A stretch of 9,152 nucleotides of DNA, taken from contig JAJRTP010000568.1 in the NCBI GenBank assembly GCA_024278255.1, positions 1 to 9,152 of the forward strand, given 5' to 3'. Source of the DNA: Chloroflexota bacterium (GTDB lineage Bacteria; Chloroflexota; Anaerolineae; Promineifilales; Promineifilaceae). Below, piece after piece: positions 1-6,156 of the stretch (its first letter is position 1; each line of letters opens with the position of its first letter). The translations under genes were made by a program, and so were the position numbers. The notes beneath the pieces were generated by a model that was not told where the DNA came from, did not search any database, and saw only the letters and a list, made by a program, of their open reading frames with translations.

Positions 1-82
1 AGCGTCGCCAGGGACGCCAACGCTGCCGATCCTGTTTGGCGGTTGTATCTTCCGCTTTCTTGCTTTTCCTAAACCAACTCAT
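1..82 (-). CDS. Start of a third gene in the decahaem operon (partial, cut by window edge)
   Basis: An ATG at 82-80 opens a frame that stays open to base 1, giving about 27 residues that begin MSWFRKSKKAED and end in a basic, Trp-containing stretch (RQRWRPWRR). The start lies inside the last codons of the cytochrome b gene, whose stop is at 69-71, a 14-base overlap in another frame. A GGTGAG sequence sits just upstream of the ATG and could act as ribosome binding site. Overlapping starts are the rule in this window, which supports the call. The basic N-terminus would suit the cytoplasmic leader of a membrane or electron-transfer protein, but nothing seen here identifies the product. A 27-codon open frame is weak evidence by itself; the overlap and ribosome binding site are the main support. 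Confidence 0.55.
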   Translation of the reverse strand, partial: MSWFRKSKKAEDTTAKQDRQRWRPWRR

Positions 83-980
83 GCTCACCGTCCGGTACGA
101 CAGGTTTTGTTTCTGTTTTTGCCGCAGACGTTTGCGCCTGTTGTTCTGCGGCCATTTGCTGTAAATAGTGGTAGGCGGCCATAATGCGCCGGTACTCCAG
201 CGGGTGATTTTCCTCCATCTCTTTTTCGGACATCTGACCATCAAAAATACTCTTATTCTTTTCTTTGATGACGGTATGGTACATATGCCAGATGAGGATG
301 GATAACGTAGCCAGAATGGCCTCCCAGCCGTGGATGGCCCGTGATACGGGAATGACCTCGCCGGGCAGCGCTACCGTGACCCAGGTGGGGAACCATTGAA
401 TTAACCCGGTCAGAATCATAATGGCGGACCCCCACAATAAGGCCCAGTATTCAATCTTCTCTTCTACGGAAAAGCGGTCGAATAACGGCCGTTGCCGGCC
501 TAGTCCCGCGTTATATTTCACCATTTGGATAATGTCCGTCAGATCGCGCCAACGGGGCCACATCGAGCCTTTTTCCCGGTGGACAAACCAGACGGAGAAA
601 ATGATCCCCAGGTGAAAGATCGCTTCCAGAATGAAAACCAGCGCGGCCAGATGATGCAGCGTGCGCAGCGTTTCCACTCCGCCAAAAACAGAGTTGATAA
701 CCCAGGCTACGGGCGTGAGAGCGCTGTAGTATTGCAGCAGCCCGGTCACTGCCAAAACGGAAAAGGTAAAGAGGAGAACCTGGTGTTCCCGGCGCTGCCG
801 GGCAGAGAAACGGACGAACGTTCTGGTACCGTCCGGGGCGATTTGCATTTGGGCGGCCAGTTTTTGCGCCGCCCGCAGTTTGCGCGCCCGCGCCTGCCGT
901 TTGATGCGTTCAATTACGGCCGCTTCTTCCGGGGAGATGGTTTGCGGTTTAGCCCCGTTACTCGAAATCGAAGTCGTCAT
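69..980 (-). CDS. Four-helix cytochrome b, formate dehydrogenase gamma-like
   Basis: This is a 304-residue membrane protein of the cytochrome b type found as gamma subunit of formate dehydrogenases and related quinone-reactive complexes. Residues 1-65 are hydrophilic and rich in Arg, Lys and Ala, probably a cytoplasmic helix. Four hydrophobic segments follow at about 68-85, 108-132, 179-197 and 217-235. Candidate haem-ligand histidines are H66, H109/H110, H123, H217, H232 and H235, placed at helix ends as expected for a di-haem b protein. A charged C-terminal tail ends the protein. The ATG at 980-978 was chosen because GAGGAAGA lies immediately upstream; the frame can be extended to 1070, but only by reading further into the preceding gene. 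The start overlaps the end of the decahaem cytochrome gene by 23 bases, so the two are probably translationally coupled. Inferred role: electron exchange between the quinone pool and the decahaem cytochrome. The exact partner and direction of flow are not visible. Confidence 0.8.
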   Translation of the reverse strand: MTTSISSNGAKPQTISPEEAAVIERIKRQARARKLRAAQKLAAQMQIAPDGTRTFVRFSARQRREHQVLLFTFSVLAVTGLLQYYSALTPVAWVINSVFGGVETLRTLHHLAALVFILEAIFHLGIIFSVWFVHREKGSMWPRWRDLTDIIQMVKYNAGLGRQRPLFDRFSVEEKIEYWALLWGSAIMILTGLIQWFPTWVTVALPGEVIPVSRAIHGWEAILATLSILIWHMYHTVIKEKNKSIFDGQMSEKEMEENHPLEYRRIMAAYHYLQQMAAEQQAQTSAAKTETKPVVPDGEHELV

Positions 981-2223
981 ATTCTTCCTCTGCTTCAGCC
1001 ATGGCTTGTTTGACAATCTCTCGTTTTTCGCGCCACCGTTTGCCGGCATCCAGGCCGATATAAGCCACAAACCCGCCTATGGTCAGGGGGATCAGGATTT
1101 TATAGATGGCGTTGACCAGATAGAGGGCGGGCGTTTGTTCCAGCGTGGGAACGAAATGGCTTAACCAGGCCTGGGGAAAGCGAATCGTGGCGTCCTGGTG
1201 GCATTGCTGGCAGGTATGTTGCAAATTATCGGGGTAAACAGTAGATAGGGGATCGTCCGGCGCACGGATGTTGTGGATGCCGTGGCAGTCAAAGCAAACG
1301 GCCTTGTTGCTGGCGATCCCGGTATTTTGGCGGCGGAACAGGTTGACGGTACGGCCGTGAAAATCATTGAGGTAGGTGTCGAAGACGGCCGTAGAAATGT
1401 CATACTTCTCCATCAACGCCTCGTCACCGTGGCATTTGCCGCAAATAGCAATACTGTCATTGTGAAATGTGGCATTACGCGGGCCGCGCACACTGTGGAC
1501 GCCGTGACAATCTACACAAGTAGGCACGTCCGGGTTCGATTCAATTTCCAGCGCCGCACCATGCACGCTGGAACGATAGGTCGAGTACACTGCCCGGTGA
1601 CACGTGGCGCAGGTGTGCGAGATTTTGGCTCTGGGGGCATCCGGCTGGGTAATCTCGTGGCTGCCGTGACAATCCACGCAGAGGGGCGCTTCCCGGTTAC
1701 CGCTCATTTGCGCTTTCACGTGGGCGCTGTCCACCGCCATGTCAAACTCTTCTTCATGGCAGGAGCGGCAGGCGTCATTGATCGCCAGCGTCATCTCCCG
1801 CCGGTCGTTATAGGGCAGGGCGACTTCCAATGAGACGTATTCGCCGCCCATTTCCCCATCCCCTTCCTCTGTTTCGTGGCAGGTGAGGCAGGTGATTTGC
1901 TCCACGTGATGGGGATATTCGCTGATGTCGGTGTGGCAGGCCACGCATTCCAGCCCGGCCGGGCCGTGGACGGATTGGGCGTAGATGTTATTGTCTACGT
2001 AGAGGGAAATCTGTTCGCCATCGGCAAAGGTACCAATGAAGTTGTGGTTGGAGTGGCACATCAGACAATCAGCGTCACCGGAGGATACGGCCGTGCCTTC
2101 CTGCTGCAGCGGCGCAGCCCAAACCTGGTCTAAGCGGCCCGTACCCCCAGGTTGGCTCCATAACAACCCGCTTAACCCTATGAATAACAATGCCGCTAAG
2201 AATTTTCTTCGATGACGATACAT
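958..2223 (-). CDS. Decahaem cytochrome c, membrane-anchored
   Basis: The 421-residue product has ten CXXCH haem c attachment motifs: CLMCH, CVACH, CLTCH, CRSCH, CVDCH, CATCH, CVDCH, CGKCH, CFDCH and CQQCH, the first at residue 53 and the last at residue 338. An N-terminal signal sequence (basic MYRHRRKF, then a hydrophobic stretch to about residue 22) sends it out of the cytoplasm. A hydrophobic segment at about 368-391 followed by a basic and then acidic tail (ending EEEYDDFDFE) anchors it by its C-terminus. Extra histidines between the motifs, such as SNH, HGSH, HGVH and HGIH, are available as distal ligands for bis-His haems. It belongs broadly to the cytochrome c3/multihaem group. The ATG at 2223 is preceded by GGAT about 8 bases upstream. 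It is the first gene of its operon and overlaps the cytochrome b gene, so a c-b electron conduit between quinones and a periplasmic or extracytoplasmic partner is likely. The terminal redox partner is unknown. Confidence 0.9.
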   Translation of the reverse strand: MYRHRRKFLAALLFIGLSGLLWSQPGGTGRLDQVWAAPLQQEGTAVSSGDADCLMCHSNHNFIGTFADGEQISLYVDNNIYAQSVHGPAGLECVACHTDISEYPHHVEQITCLTCHETEEGDGEMGGEYVSLEVALPYNDRREMTLAINDACRSCHEEEFDMAVDSAHVKAQMSGNREAPLCVDCHGSHEITQPDAPRAKISHTCATCHRAVYSTYRSSVHGAALEIESNPDVPTCVDCHGVHSVRGPRNATFHNDSIAICGKCHGDEALMEKYDISTAVFDTYLNDFHGRTVNLFRRQNTGIASNKAVCFDCHGIHNIRAPDDPLSTVYPDNLQHTCQQCHQDATIRFPQAWLSHFVPTLEQTPALYLVNAIYKILIPLTIGGFVAYIGLDAGKRWREKREIVKQAMAEAEEEYDDFDFE

Positions 2224-2289
2224 GAAACGATCCAGTCAGTTACTTGATTATTGAAAGCAGAAATCACAATTACATCTGCATCATTTGTT

Positions 2290-2305
2290 TGTGATATTCT
2301 TCACT
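2290..2305 (-). promoter_or_regulatory. CRP/FNR-family-like operator upstream of decahaem operon
   Basis: TGTGA-N6-TCACT matches the CRP consensus TGTGA-N6-TCACA at nine of ten positions. The same 17 bases, including the first flanking T and the six spacer bases (TATTCT), occur at 7286-7302 before the other cytochrome operon. The site lies 67 bases upstream of the decahaem start codon and immediately downstream of a TATAAT in the minus orientation, so it would cover the region just after the predicted transcription start. No CRP or FNR protein is encoded in the window. Confidence 0.6.
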
Positions 2306-2312
2306 TATACAT

Positions 2313-2345
2313 ATTATATTGGAGGGTGGGCTATCTTTCTGTCAG
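2313..2345 (-). promoter_or_regulatory. Candidate promoter of the decahaem/cytochrome b operon
   Basis: Read on the minus strand, CTGACA (2345-2340) and TATAAT (2318-2313) are separated by 21 bases. The same two hexamers with the same spacing occur at 7336-7304. A 21-base spacer is too long for an ordinary sigma-70 -35/-10 pair, so CTGACA may be part of an activator site and TATAAT the -10. A transcription start near 2306 would follow. Confidence 0.5.
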
Positions 2346-2371
2346 GAAAATTTGATACTAACTGTAGGGAA
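2340..2371 (-). promoter_or_regulatory. Conserved upstream element with tandem TGT..GGGAA boxes
   Basis: The plus-strand sequence TGTCAGGAAAATTTGAT (2340-2356) is followed at 2363-2371 by TGTAGGGAA, a similar box 23 bases on, about two helical turns. The equivalent element at 7331-7362 matches 25 of 32 positions with identical spacing. Two similar boxes on one face of the helix, upstream of a -10, suit a dimeric activator. A NarL-type regulator encoded nearby is a reasonable but unproven candidate. Confidence 0.5.
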
Positions 2372-2418
2372 TACTGGATGGCTGGGGCTGGTTGGTTGGT
2401 AAATTCAATAATTCATCG

Positions 2419-2449
2419 CAGAGAAAATCTCTGTGAGAGATTCCTCTCA
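2419..2449 (+). other. Two adjacent perfect hairpins
   Basis: CAGAGA-AAA-TCTCTG (2419-2433) is directly followed by TGAGAG-ATTC-CTCTCA (2434-2449). Each has a perfect 6-base-pair stem, with no base between them. A third, imperfect inverted repeat (CTGGC and GCCAG arms within 2473-2500) follows. They lie about 100 bases before the plus-strand small gene and could form a structured leader RNA. There is no T-tract, so a simple intrinsic terminator is not indicated. Confidence 0.45.
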
Positions 2450-2549
2450 TTTCTTATCATATTGTGGTAAACTGCTGGCGGCTGGTACCCGCAGCCAGTA
2501 ACATTGTGCGAATAACGCTAATGTTTGAAAGCCATTCTAAAAATTGGTT

Positions 2550-2702
2550 ATGAACAACAAAGATAAGAAACCCAAACGTCAATATCCTCTCTTGTACGAA
2601 AAAGGTGTGCCCATTGCTGTGGGGATCATCGTGATAGCTATTATCATTTTGTTAATCATCACCGTTGGCCTGGCCCTAGGACTGATTCCAGGTGCAGGGT
2701 AA
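2550..2702 (+). CDS. 50-residue single-helix membrane protein
   Basis: ATG at 2550 to TAA at 2700-2702 encodes 50 residues. The N-terminus is hydrophilic and basic (MNNKDKKPKRQYPLLYEKG) and is followed by a strongly hydrophobic segment at about residues 20-47, rich in Ile, Val and Leu, ending in a short GLIPGAG tail. By the positive-inside rule the N-terminus would stay in the cytoplasm. No strong Shine-Dalgarno sequence is visible upstream. It ends 15 bases before the next plus-strand gene, so the two are probably co-transcribed. The amphipathic design and clean transmembrane segment argue against a chance frame. I do not recognise a family. Small one-helix proteins are common accessory subunits of respiratory membrane complexes, but assigning this one is speculation. 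Confidence 0.65.
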   Translation: MNNKDKKPKRQYPLLYEKGVPIAVGIIVIAIIILLIITVGLALGLIPGAG

Positions 2703-2704
2703 AT

Positions 2705-2709
2705 AGGAG
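2705..2709 (+). promoter_or_regulatory. Ribosome binding site of the seven-helix protein gene
   Basis: AGGAG lies 8 bases before the ATG at 2718 and fixes that start. It falls in the short gap after the stop of the 50-residue gene. Confidence 0.75.
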
Positions 2710-2717
2710 TCATATCT

Positions 2718-3446
2718 ATGAGCATTAATATATTGTTACCTTTTACTTCGTTTGTTGTCAGCACTATTTTTGCTGTCCTGGTGTTCAGGCGTTACTTGCA
2801 GCGTAGAAGGCCCCACTTACTGCTCTGGGGCATTGGTATGGTGTTCTATGCTATTGGCTCTTTTTCCGAGGCGTATTATGGAGCTTTTGGCTGGAACGAT
2901 CTGATTTTCCGTTTGTGGTACCTGTTTGGCGCTCTTCTGGTAGCAGCCTGGTTGGGTCAGGGTAGTGTCTATCTGTTGGCGAAGCGGAAATGGGCTAATA
3001 TGTTTATGGCAATCCTGCTTCTGGCCTCCATATATGGGGCGATTCGTATTTTTACCGCCGAACTTGATCCCAGTTTGATGACCAGTGGTGAATTGAGCGG
3101 CCACGCCATCGTCACACCTGGCGTCCGTATTTTGACACCCTTTTTCAATTTGTACGGTACGATAACGTTGGTGGGCGGCGCAGCCTATTCGGCCTGGATT
3201 TTCTGGCGTAAACGAGTCTTGTTGCACCGTGCTATCGGCAATATCTTGATCGCTGTAGGTGCTTTAGCGCCCGCTTTTGGCGGTGCATTTAGTCGCTTTG
3301 GGCTGGCAAACGCTCTGTACATCGGCGAGTTGTTGGGCGCTATTTTGATGTTTGCCGGGTTTATCAGGGCTACCACACCGATGAAGGTTGACGAACCGGC
3401 GACCTTGACCACACAATCCGCCGATCCTTCAGGCGCATCTAATTAG
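2718..3446 (+). CDS. Seven-helix integral membrane protein, function unknown
   Basis: The 242-residue product has seven hydrophobic segments at about 4-24, 33-53, 62-88, 94-113, 138-162, 172-191 and 198-217, joined by short basic loops (for example RRYLQRRRPH after helix 1 and WRKR after helix 5). A polar tail rich in Thr, Ser and Ala follows. The basic loops after helices 1, 3 and 5 suggest the N-terminus is outside. There are no Cys motifs, no haem-binding pattern and no soluble signalling domain. The layout resembles stand-alone versions of the seven-helix sensor modules found at the N-terminus of some histidine kinases, but I cannot assign a family. A good ribosome binding site (AGGAG) precedes it. 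It is probably co-expressed with the 50-residue protein. It points at the regulator gene on the other strand, with a single base between the two stop codons. Confidence 0.85.
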   Translation: MSINILLPFTSFVVSTIFAVLVFRRYLQRRRPHLLLWGIGMVFYAIGSFSEAYYGAFGWNDLIFRLWYLFGALLVAAWLGQGSVYLLAKRKWANMFMAILLLASIYGAIRIFTAELDPSLMTSGELSGHAIVTPGVRILTPFFNLYGTITLVGGAAYSAWIFWRKRVLLHRAIGNILIAVGALAPAFGGAFSRFGLANALYIGELLGAILMFAGFIRATTPMKVDEPATLTTQSADPSGASN

Positions 3447-3447
3447 G

Positions 3448-4095
3448 CTAATGGGTCAATCTGTGCTGGGTGGCGAACTTGACGAGAGAAGGCACGTTGT
3501 TAATGTCCAGCTTTTGCATCAGACGGCTGCGGTATGTTTTGATGGTTTTGGGAGATAGAGCCAGCATCTCGGCAATCTCGGCGCTGGATTTGCTTTCCGC
3601 TACCAATTGCAACACGTCCCGTTCGCGGGGGCTGAGGCGGGCCAAGGGGCTGTCGCCGCTAACTGCGCTGCGCTGCTGGACGTAATCTTCGATGAGCATG
3701 TCTGAAACTTGCTGGCTCAGGTAACGGCCGTTTCCATACACAGTACGCACAGCCTGAACAATCTCAGCTTCGACGTTTGCTTGCAGTAAAATACCGTTGC
3801 TTCCCGCCTGTAAAACCCGCGCCACCTGGATGACGTTCGGCTGGGCAGCCAGGAAAATGATGCGGGTGTGTGGACAACACCGGCAGATTTTCCGGATGAC
3901 GTGGATGCTGTTTAATTGACGGTCTGTTGCTCTGAGAATAACCACATCGGGGGAATGTTGTTTGATTTGTTTGAGAGCATCACGGCCGTTACCCGCCATC
4001 CCCACCACCTGCATATCTGGCTGCGCCTCCAGGAAAAGCCGCAGCCGGTCGCCTTCCTCCCCCGAATCAGCTAACAGAAAGAGGGCAATACTCAT
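3448..4095 (-). CDS. NarL/FixJ-type regulator with degenerate (pseudo) receiver
   Basis: The 215-residue protein has an N-terminal receiver-like domain (about 1-120) and a C-terminal LuxR-type helix-turn-helix (about 149-214). It aligns without gaps to the canonical regulator at 7414-8067. The DNA-binding domains are identical at 50 of 66 positions and the recognition region (SPKT..TYRSRLMQKL) is almost unchanged, but only about 41 of the first 107 receiver positions match. The phosphorylation residues are gone: the acceptor Asp55 is Arg (VVILRATD), the first acidic-pocket residue Asp9 is Ala (Asp10 remains), the Ser/Thr at 83 is Ala, and Lys105 is Gln. Three cysteines cluster at 71, 73 and 74. 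It should therefore not accept phosphate and may act constitutively, bind a ligand, or pair with the canonical paralogue. Its ATG overlaps the stop of the NrfD-type gene (ATGA), so it is translated with the redox complex. The frame is intact and shows no sign of pseudogene decay. Confidence 0.9.
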   Translation of the reverse strand: MSIALFLLADSGEEGDRLRLFLEAQPDMQVVGMAGNGRDALKQIKQHSPDVVILRATDRQLNSIHVIRKICRCCPHTRIIFLAAQPNVIQVARVLQAGSNGILLQANVEAEIVQAVRTVYGNGRYLSQQVSDMLIEDYVQQRSAVSGDSPLARLSPRERDVLQLVAESKSSAEIAEMLALSPKTIKTYRSRLMQKLDINNVPSLVKFATQHRLTH

Positions 4096-5366
4096 TGTCC
4101 CGTCTCCACCGAGCGCATTACTGGCGGTTTATGCGAGCTGCGGTGATTGACAATGTTCAGGTAACGCACTCCAAATGTAAAAGCTAATAATCCATAGGCT
4201 ATTACCCCGGCCCCGGTAGCCAACTCAATCAATGAAGGCGTGTATTGGGTGTAGCGGGCAGTGATTTCCTGGGGCAGATAGGTCAGGACTACCAGTTGTC
4301 CCACCAGGGTCACATCCCAACGATAGGCGATGACCCCGGCGGCTACCAGGAATAAGGCAATCATGCGGGCTGTCGGGTCTTTGCGCCAACGGCCGTACAG
4401 CAAAATCACCACCGGTACAAGCATCCCCAACAGCACCTCACCCACCCAAAAATTGAAAGCCAGCGATCCTTTGGTCAATATTTGTAACCCCTCTGCCCGG
4501 CCCGGCTGGTAAGTGTATGTCATGGCAAACATGTCCCAGAAGCGGAAATAAATATAGCCCAACAGCGCCCAGCCGATAAAATGGGCCAGTCGTTCCAGCA
4601 GGGAATCATCAATTTTGGCTCGCGCACTGATCCGGGCCGCCAGCATAGAAGCGGCAATGGTCAGGGAGATGCCGCCCAGCACGGCCGAATAGATGAACAA
4701 GACTGACAGATTCGGCCGGTACCAGATGGGGCGCGCCTGTAAAACGCCATACGTGGCCCCCAATGAGGATTGATGCAGCAGGGAAAAGGCCAGGCCAAAA
4801 AAGGCCAGCACCGGCGCCAGGTGATGGATACTGGTCAGGCGATGGGACAGCCGGGGCAAAGCGCGCTGCATCCAGTCCGTTTCCCCAATAATGGGCATCG
4901 TCTCCAGAATCAGGACGGAGAAATACAGACCGACGCACATAGTCACTTCCCACAGTACTGAATGGGTGTTCCAGTAGACAAAACCGTGCCAGAACCGGTC
5001 CGGCCGGCCCACATCCATCAGCAGGCAAAGCATCGCCATACTGTAGCCAATGATGCCGATGAAGGTGGCGGTGCGGGCGACCGGGGCGTACTGCTTTAGA
5101 CCAATCAGATAAACGGCCGCGCACAGAGAAAACGCCCCCGCACTCATGGCAATGGCTGACAGATCAATGGTAATCCACAAGCCCCAGGGCACTAAATCGG
5201 TCAGATTGGTGACGATCAGGCCCCGCCAAAATACTTGAATGGCCGCCGCTATCCCGATGCCGATGAGCAGCAGCAATCCCAGTACCCAACCCGCCAGGAG
5301 CAGAGCGGCGAGCCATTTGGGTTTCTTGGACTGATGCGTTTGTTGGGTGTTTACGGCCGTTGTCAT
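4092..5366 (-). CDS. HybB/NrfD-family membrane subunit, quinone-interacting
   Basis: The 424-residue polytopic protein, with about ten hydrophobic segments, belongs to the NrfD/PsrC superfamily and looks closest to HybB. Motifs typical of that group are PWGLWITID (60-68), DVGRPDRFWH (118-127), SVLWEV (136-141) and LHQSSLG (197-203). Members exchange electrons between the quinone pool and a membrane-surface four-cluster FeS protein, and carry no haem. The start was placed at ATG 5366, which overlaps the FeS gene's TGA as ATGA and is preceded by AGAGGAAA; an upstream start at 5381 is possible but lies deeper in the previous gene. The downstream regulator gene overlaps in the same ATGA manner. 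Together with the upstream FeS protein and multihaem cytochrome it completes a quinone-FeS-cytochrome c chain, as in CbcSTU, Qrc-like and NrfCD-type complexes. No catalytic subunit accompanies it here. Confidence 0.9.
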   Translation of the reverse strand: MTTAVNTQQTHQSKKPKWLAALLLAGWVLGLLLLIGIGIAAAIQVFWRGLIVTNLTDLVPWGLWITIDLSAIAMSAGAFSLCAAVYLIGLKQYAPVARTATFIGIIGYSMAMLCLLMDVGRPDRFWHGFVYWNTHSVLWEVTMCVGLYFSVLILETMPIIGETDWMQRALPRLSHRLTSIHHLAPVLAFFGLAFSLLHQSSLGATYGVLQARPIWYRPNLSVLFIYSAVLGGISLTIAASMLAARISARAKIDDSLLERLAHFIGWALLGYIYFRFWDMFAMTYTYQPGRAEGLQILTKGSLAFNFWVGEVLLGMLVPVVILLYGRWRKDPTARMIALFLVAAGVIAYRWDVTLVGQLVVLTYLPQEITARYTQYTPSLIELATGAGVIAYGLLAFTFGVRYLNIVNHRSSHKPPVMRSVETGQ

Positions 5367-6133
5367 GTTTCCTCTTCCCATTGCGCCGGCAAATAATAAA
5401 CCCGCGGCTCCGTACCCATATCTTCCCGCAGCCGGAAATGGGGGTGAGCAGCCAGATAATGATTCACCTCAGACTGGGGATCATTCAAATCGCCAAAGAT
5501 GCGAGCGCCCACGGGGCATTCCACTACGCAGGCCGGGGTAGCTTCCGGGGCTACGCCCGGTTTCCAGCCCATTGCCAGGCCGCGATCAATGCGGTGGGCG
5601 CAAAACGAGCATTTTTCCACCACGCCGCGCGGCCGTCGCGGGATTTCCGGCTGGCCCCATTCCGGTACGGCCGGATTCTCTTCGGTGAACGCTTTCCAAT
5701 TGAAAGCCCGCGCCCCGTAAGGGCAGGCGACTTCGCAGTAGCGGCAGCCGATACAACGGTCGTAATCCATCATCACGATACCGTCCGCCCGTTTGTAGCT
5801 GGCTTTGACCGGGCACACGCTGACGCAAGGGGCATGGTCGCAGTGCATACACGGCCGTGTCAGAAACACCTCTCTGTCCCCCACCTGCCCCGCTTTGATG
5901 ACCCGATTCCAATGAATCTCCGGCGGCACGTCATTGTGGGCCTGGCAGGCCAGCGTGCAGTAACCGCAGCCGGTACATTTATTCTGGTCAATCACCATGG
6001 CCCATTGATACGGGCTGCTGTCATCCGGTTCAGAACTCAGCCTCTTGCGCTTAAAGCCCAGGCTGATCAGAGCGGCCACACTCACAGCCAGCGCCTTTAG
6101 AAAATTACGACGTTCTGGCGATTGTAATTTCAT
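5363..6133 (-). CDS. Tat-exported protein with four [4Fe-4S] clusters (HybA/NrfC/DmsB type)
   Basis: The 256-residue ferredoxin-like protein has 16 cysteines in the usual four groups: C53, C56, C59, C63; C95, C98, C103, C107; C127, C130, C133, C137; and C175, C178, C202, C206. This is the pattern of the electron-transfer subunits HybA, NrfC and DmsB. The N-terminus has a twin-arginine motif, ERRNFLKAL, then a short hydrophobic stretch and a basic cluster (KRKR, 28-31), which indicates Tat export of the folded protein. Unlike typical HybA it has no C-terminal membrane helix, so it must dock on the NrfD-type partner, whose start overlaps its stop (ATGA). The ATG at 6133 is preceded by AGGGA about 8 bases upstream. 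Expected role: a wire between the membrane quinone site of the NrfD-type subunit and the haems of the nine-haem cytochrome. Confidence 0.92.
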   Translation of the reverse strand: MKLQSPERRNFLKALAVSVAALISLGFKRKRLSSEPDDSSPYQWAMVIDQNKCTGCGYCTLACQAHNDVPPEIHWNRVIKAGQVGDREVFLTRPCMHCDHAPCVSVCPVKASYKRADGIVMMDYDRCIGCRYCEVACPYGARAFNWKAFTEENPAVPEWGQPEIPRRPRGVVEKCSFCAHRIDRGLAMGWKPGVAPEATPACVVECPVGARIFGDLNDPQSEVNHYLAAHPHFRLREDMGTEPRVYYLPAQWEEET

Positions 6134-6156
6134 TCATTGTCCCTATTTGTATGGTA

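Larger units (their letters stand above)
2224..2549. other. Divergent intergenic region with promoter module and hairpins
   Basis: This 326-base A/T-rich stretch separates the minus-strand decahaem operon from the plus-strand small membrane genes. Its left part (2289-2371) holds the promoter-like module shared with the region upstream of the nine-haem cytochrome operon. Its right part holds adjacent inverted repeats at 2419-2449 and an imperfect one at 2473-2500, in the presumed leader of the plus-strand genes. I could not find a convincing plus-strand promoter. An open frame at 2285-2470 runs straight through the shared control sequences and was not accepted as a gene. Confidence 0.7.

Noticed and set aside
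525..1013. Plus-strand open frame of 162 codons opposite cytochrome b
   Set aside because: It overlaps the well-supported cytochrome b gene over most of its length and its translation shows no domain or membrane pattern.
1273..1833. Plus-strand open frame of 186 codons opposite the decahaem cytochrome
   Set aside because: The minus-strand gene here has many in-frame haem motifs; the antisense product shows no recognisable feature.
2285..2470. Plus-strand open frame of 61 codons with a hydrophobic start
   Set aside because: It runs through the shared operator, TATAAT and tandem-box sequences and the hairpins, has no clear ribosome binding site, and its hydrophobic look follows from A/T-rich DNA.
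3448..4095. Pseudogene status for the second response regulator
   Set aside because: The frame is complete, the DNA-binding half is strongly conserved with its paralogue, and only the phosphorylation residues are replaced, which points to a changed function and not to decay.
5360..6100. Plus-strand open frame of 246 codons opposite the FeS gene
   Set aside because: The opposite strand encodes 16 correctly spaced cysteines and a Tat signal with overlapping starts and stops; the plus-strand frame is a shadow.
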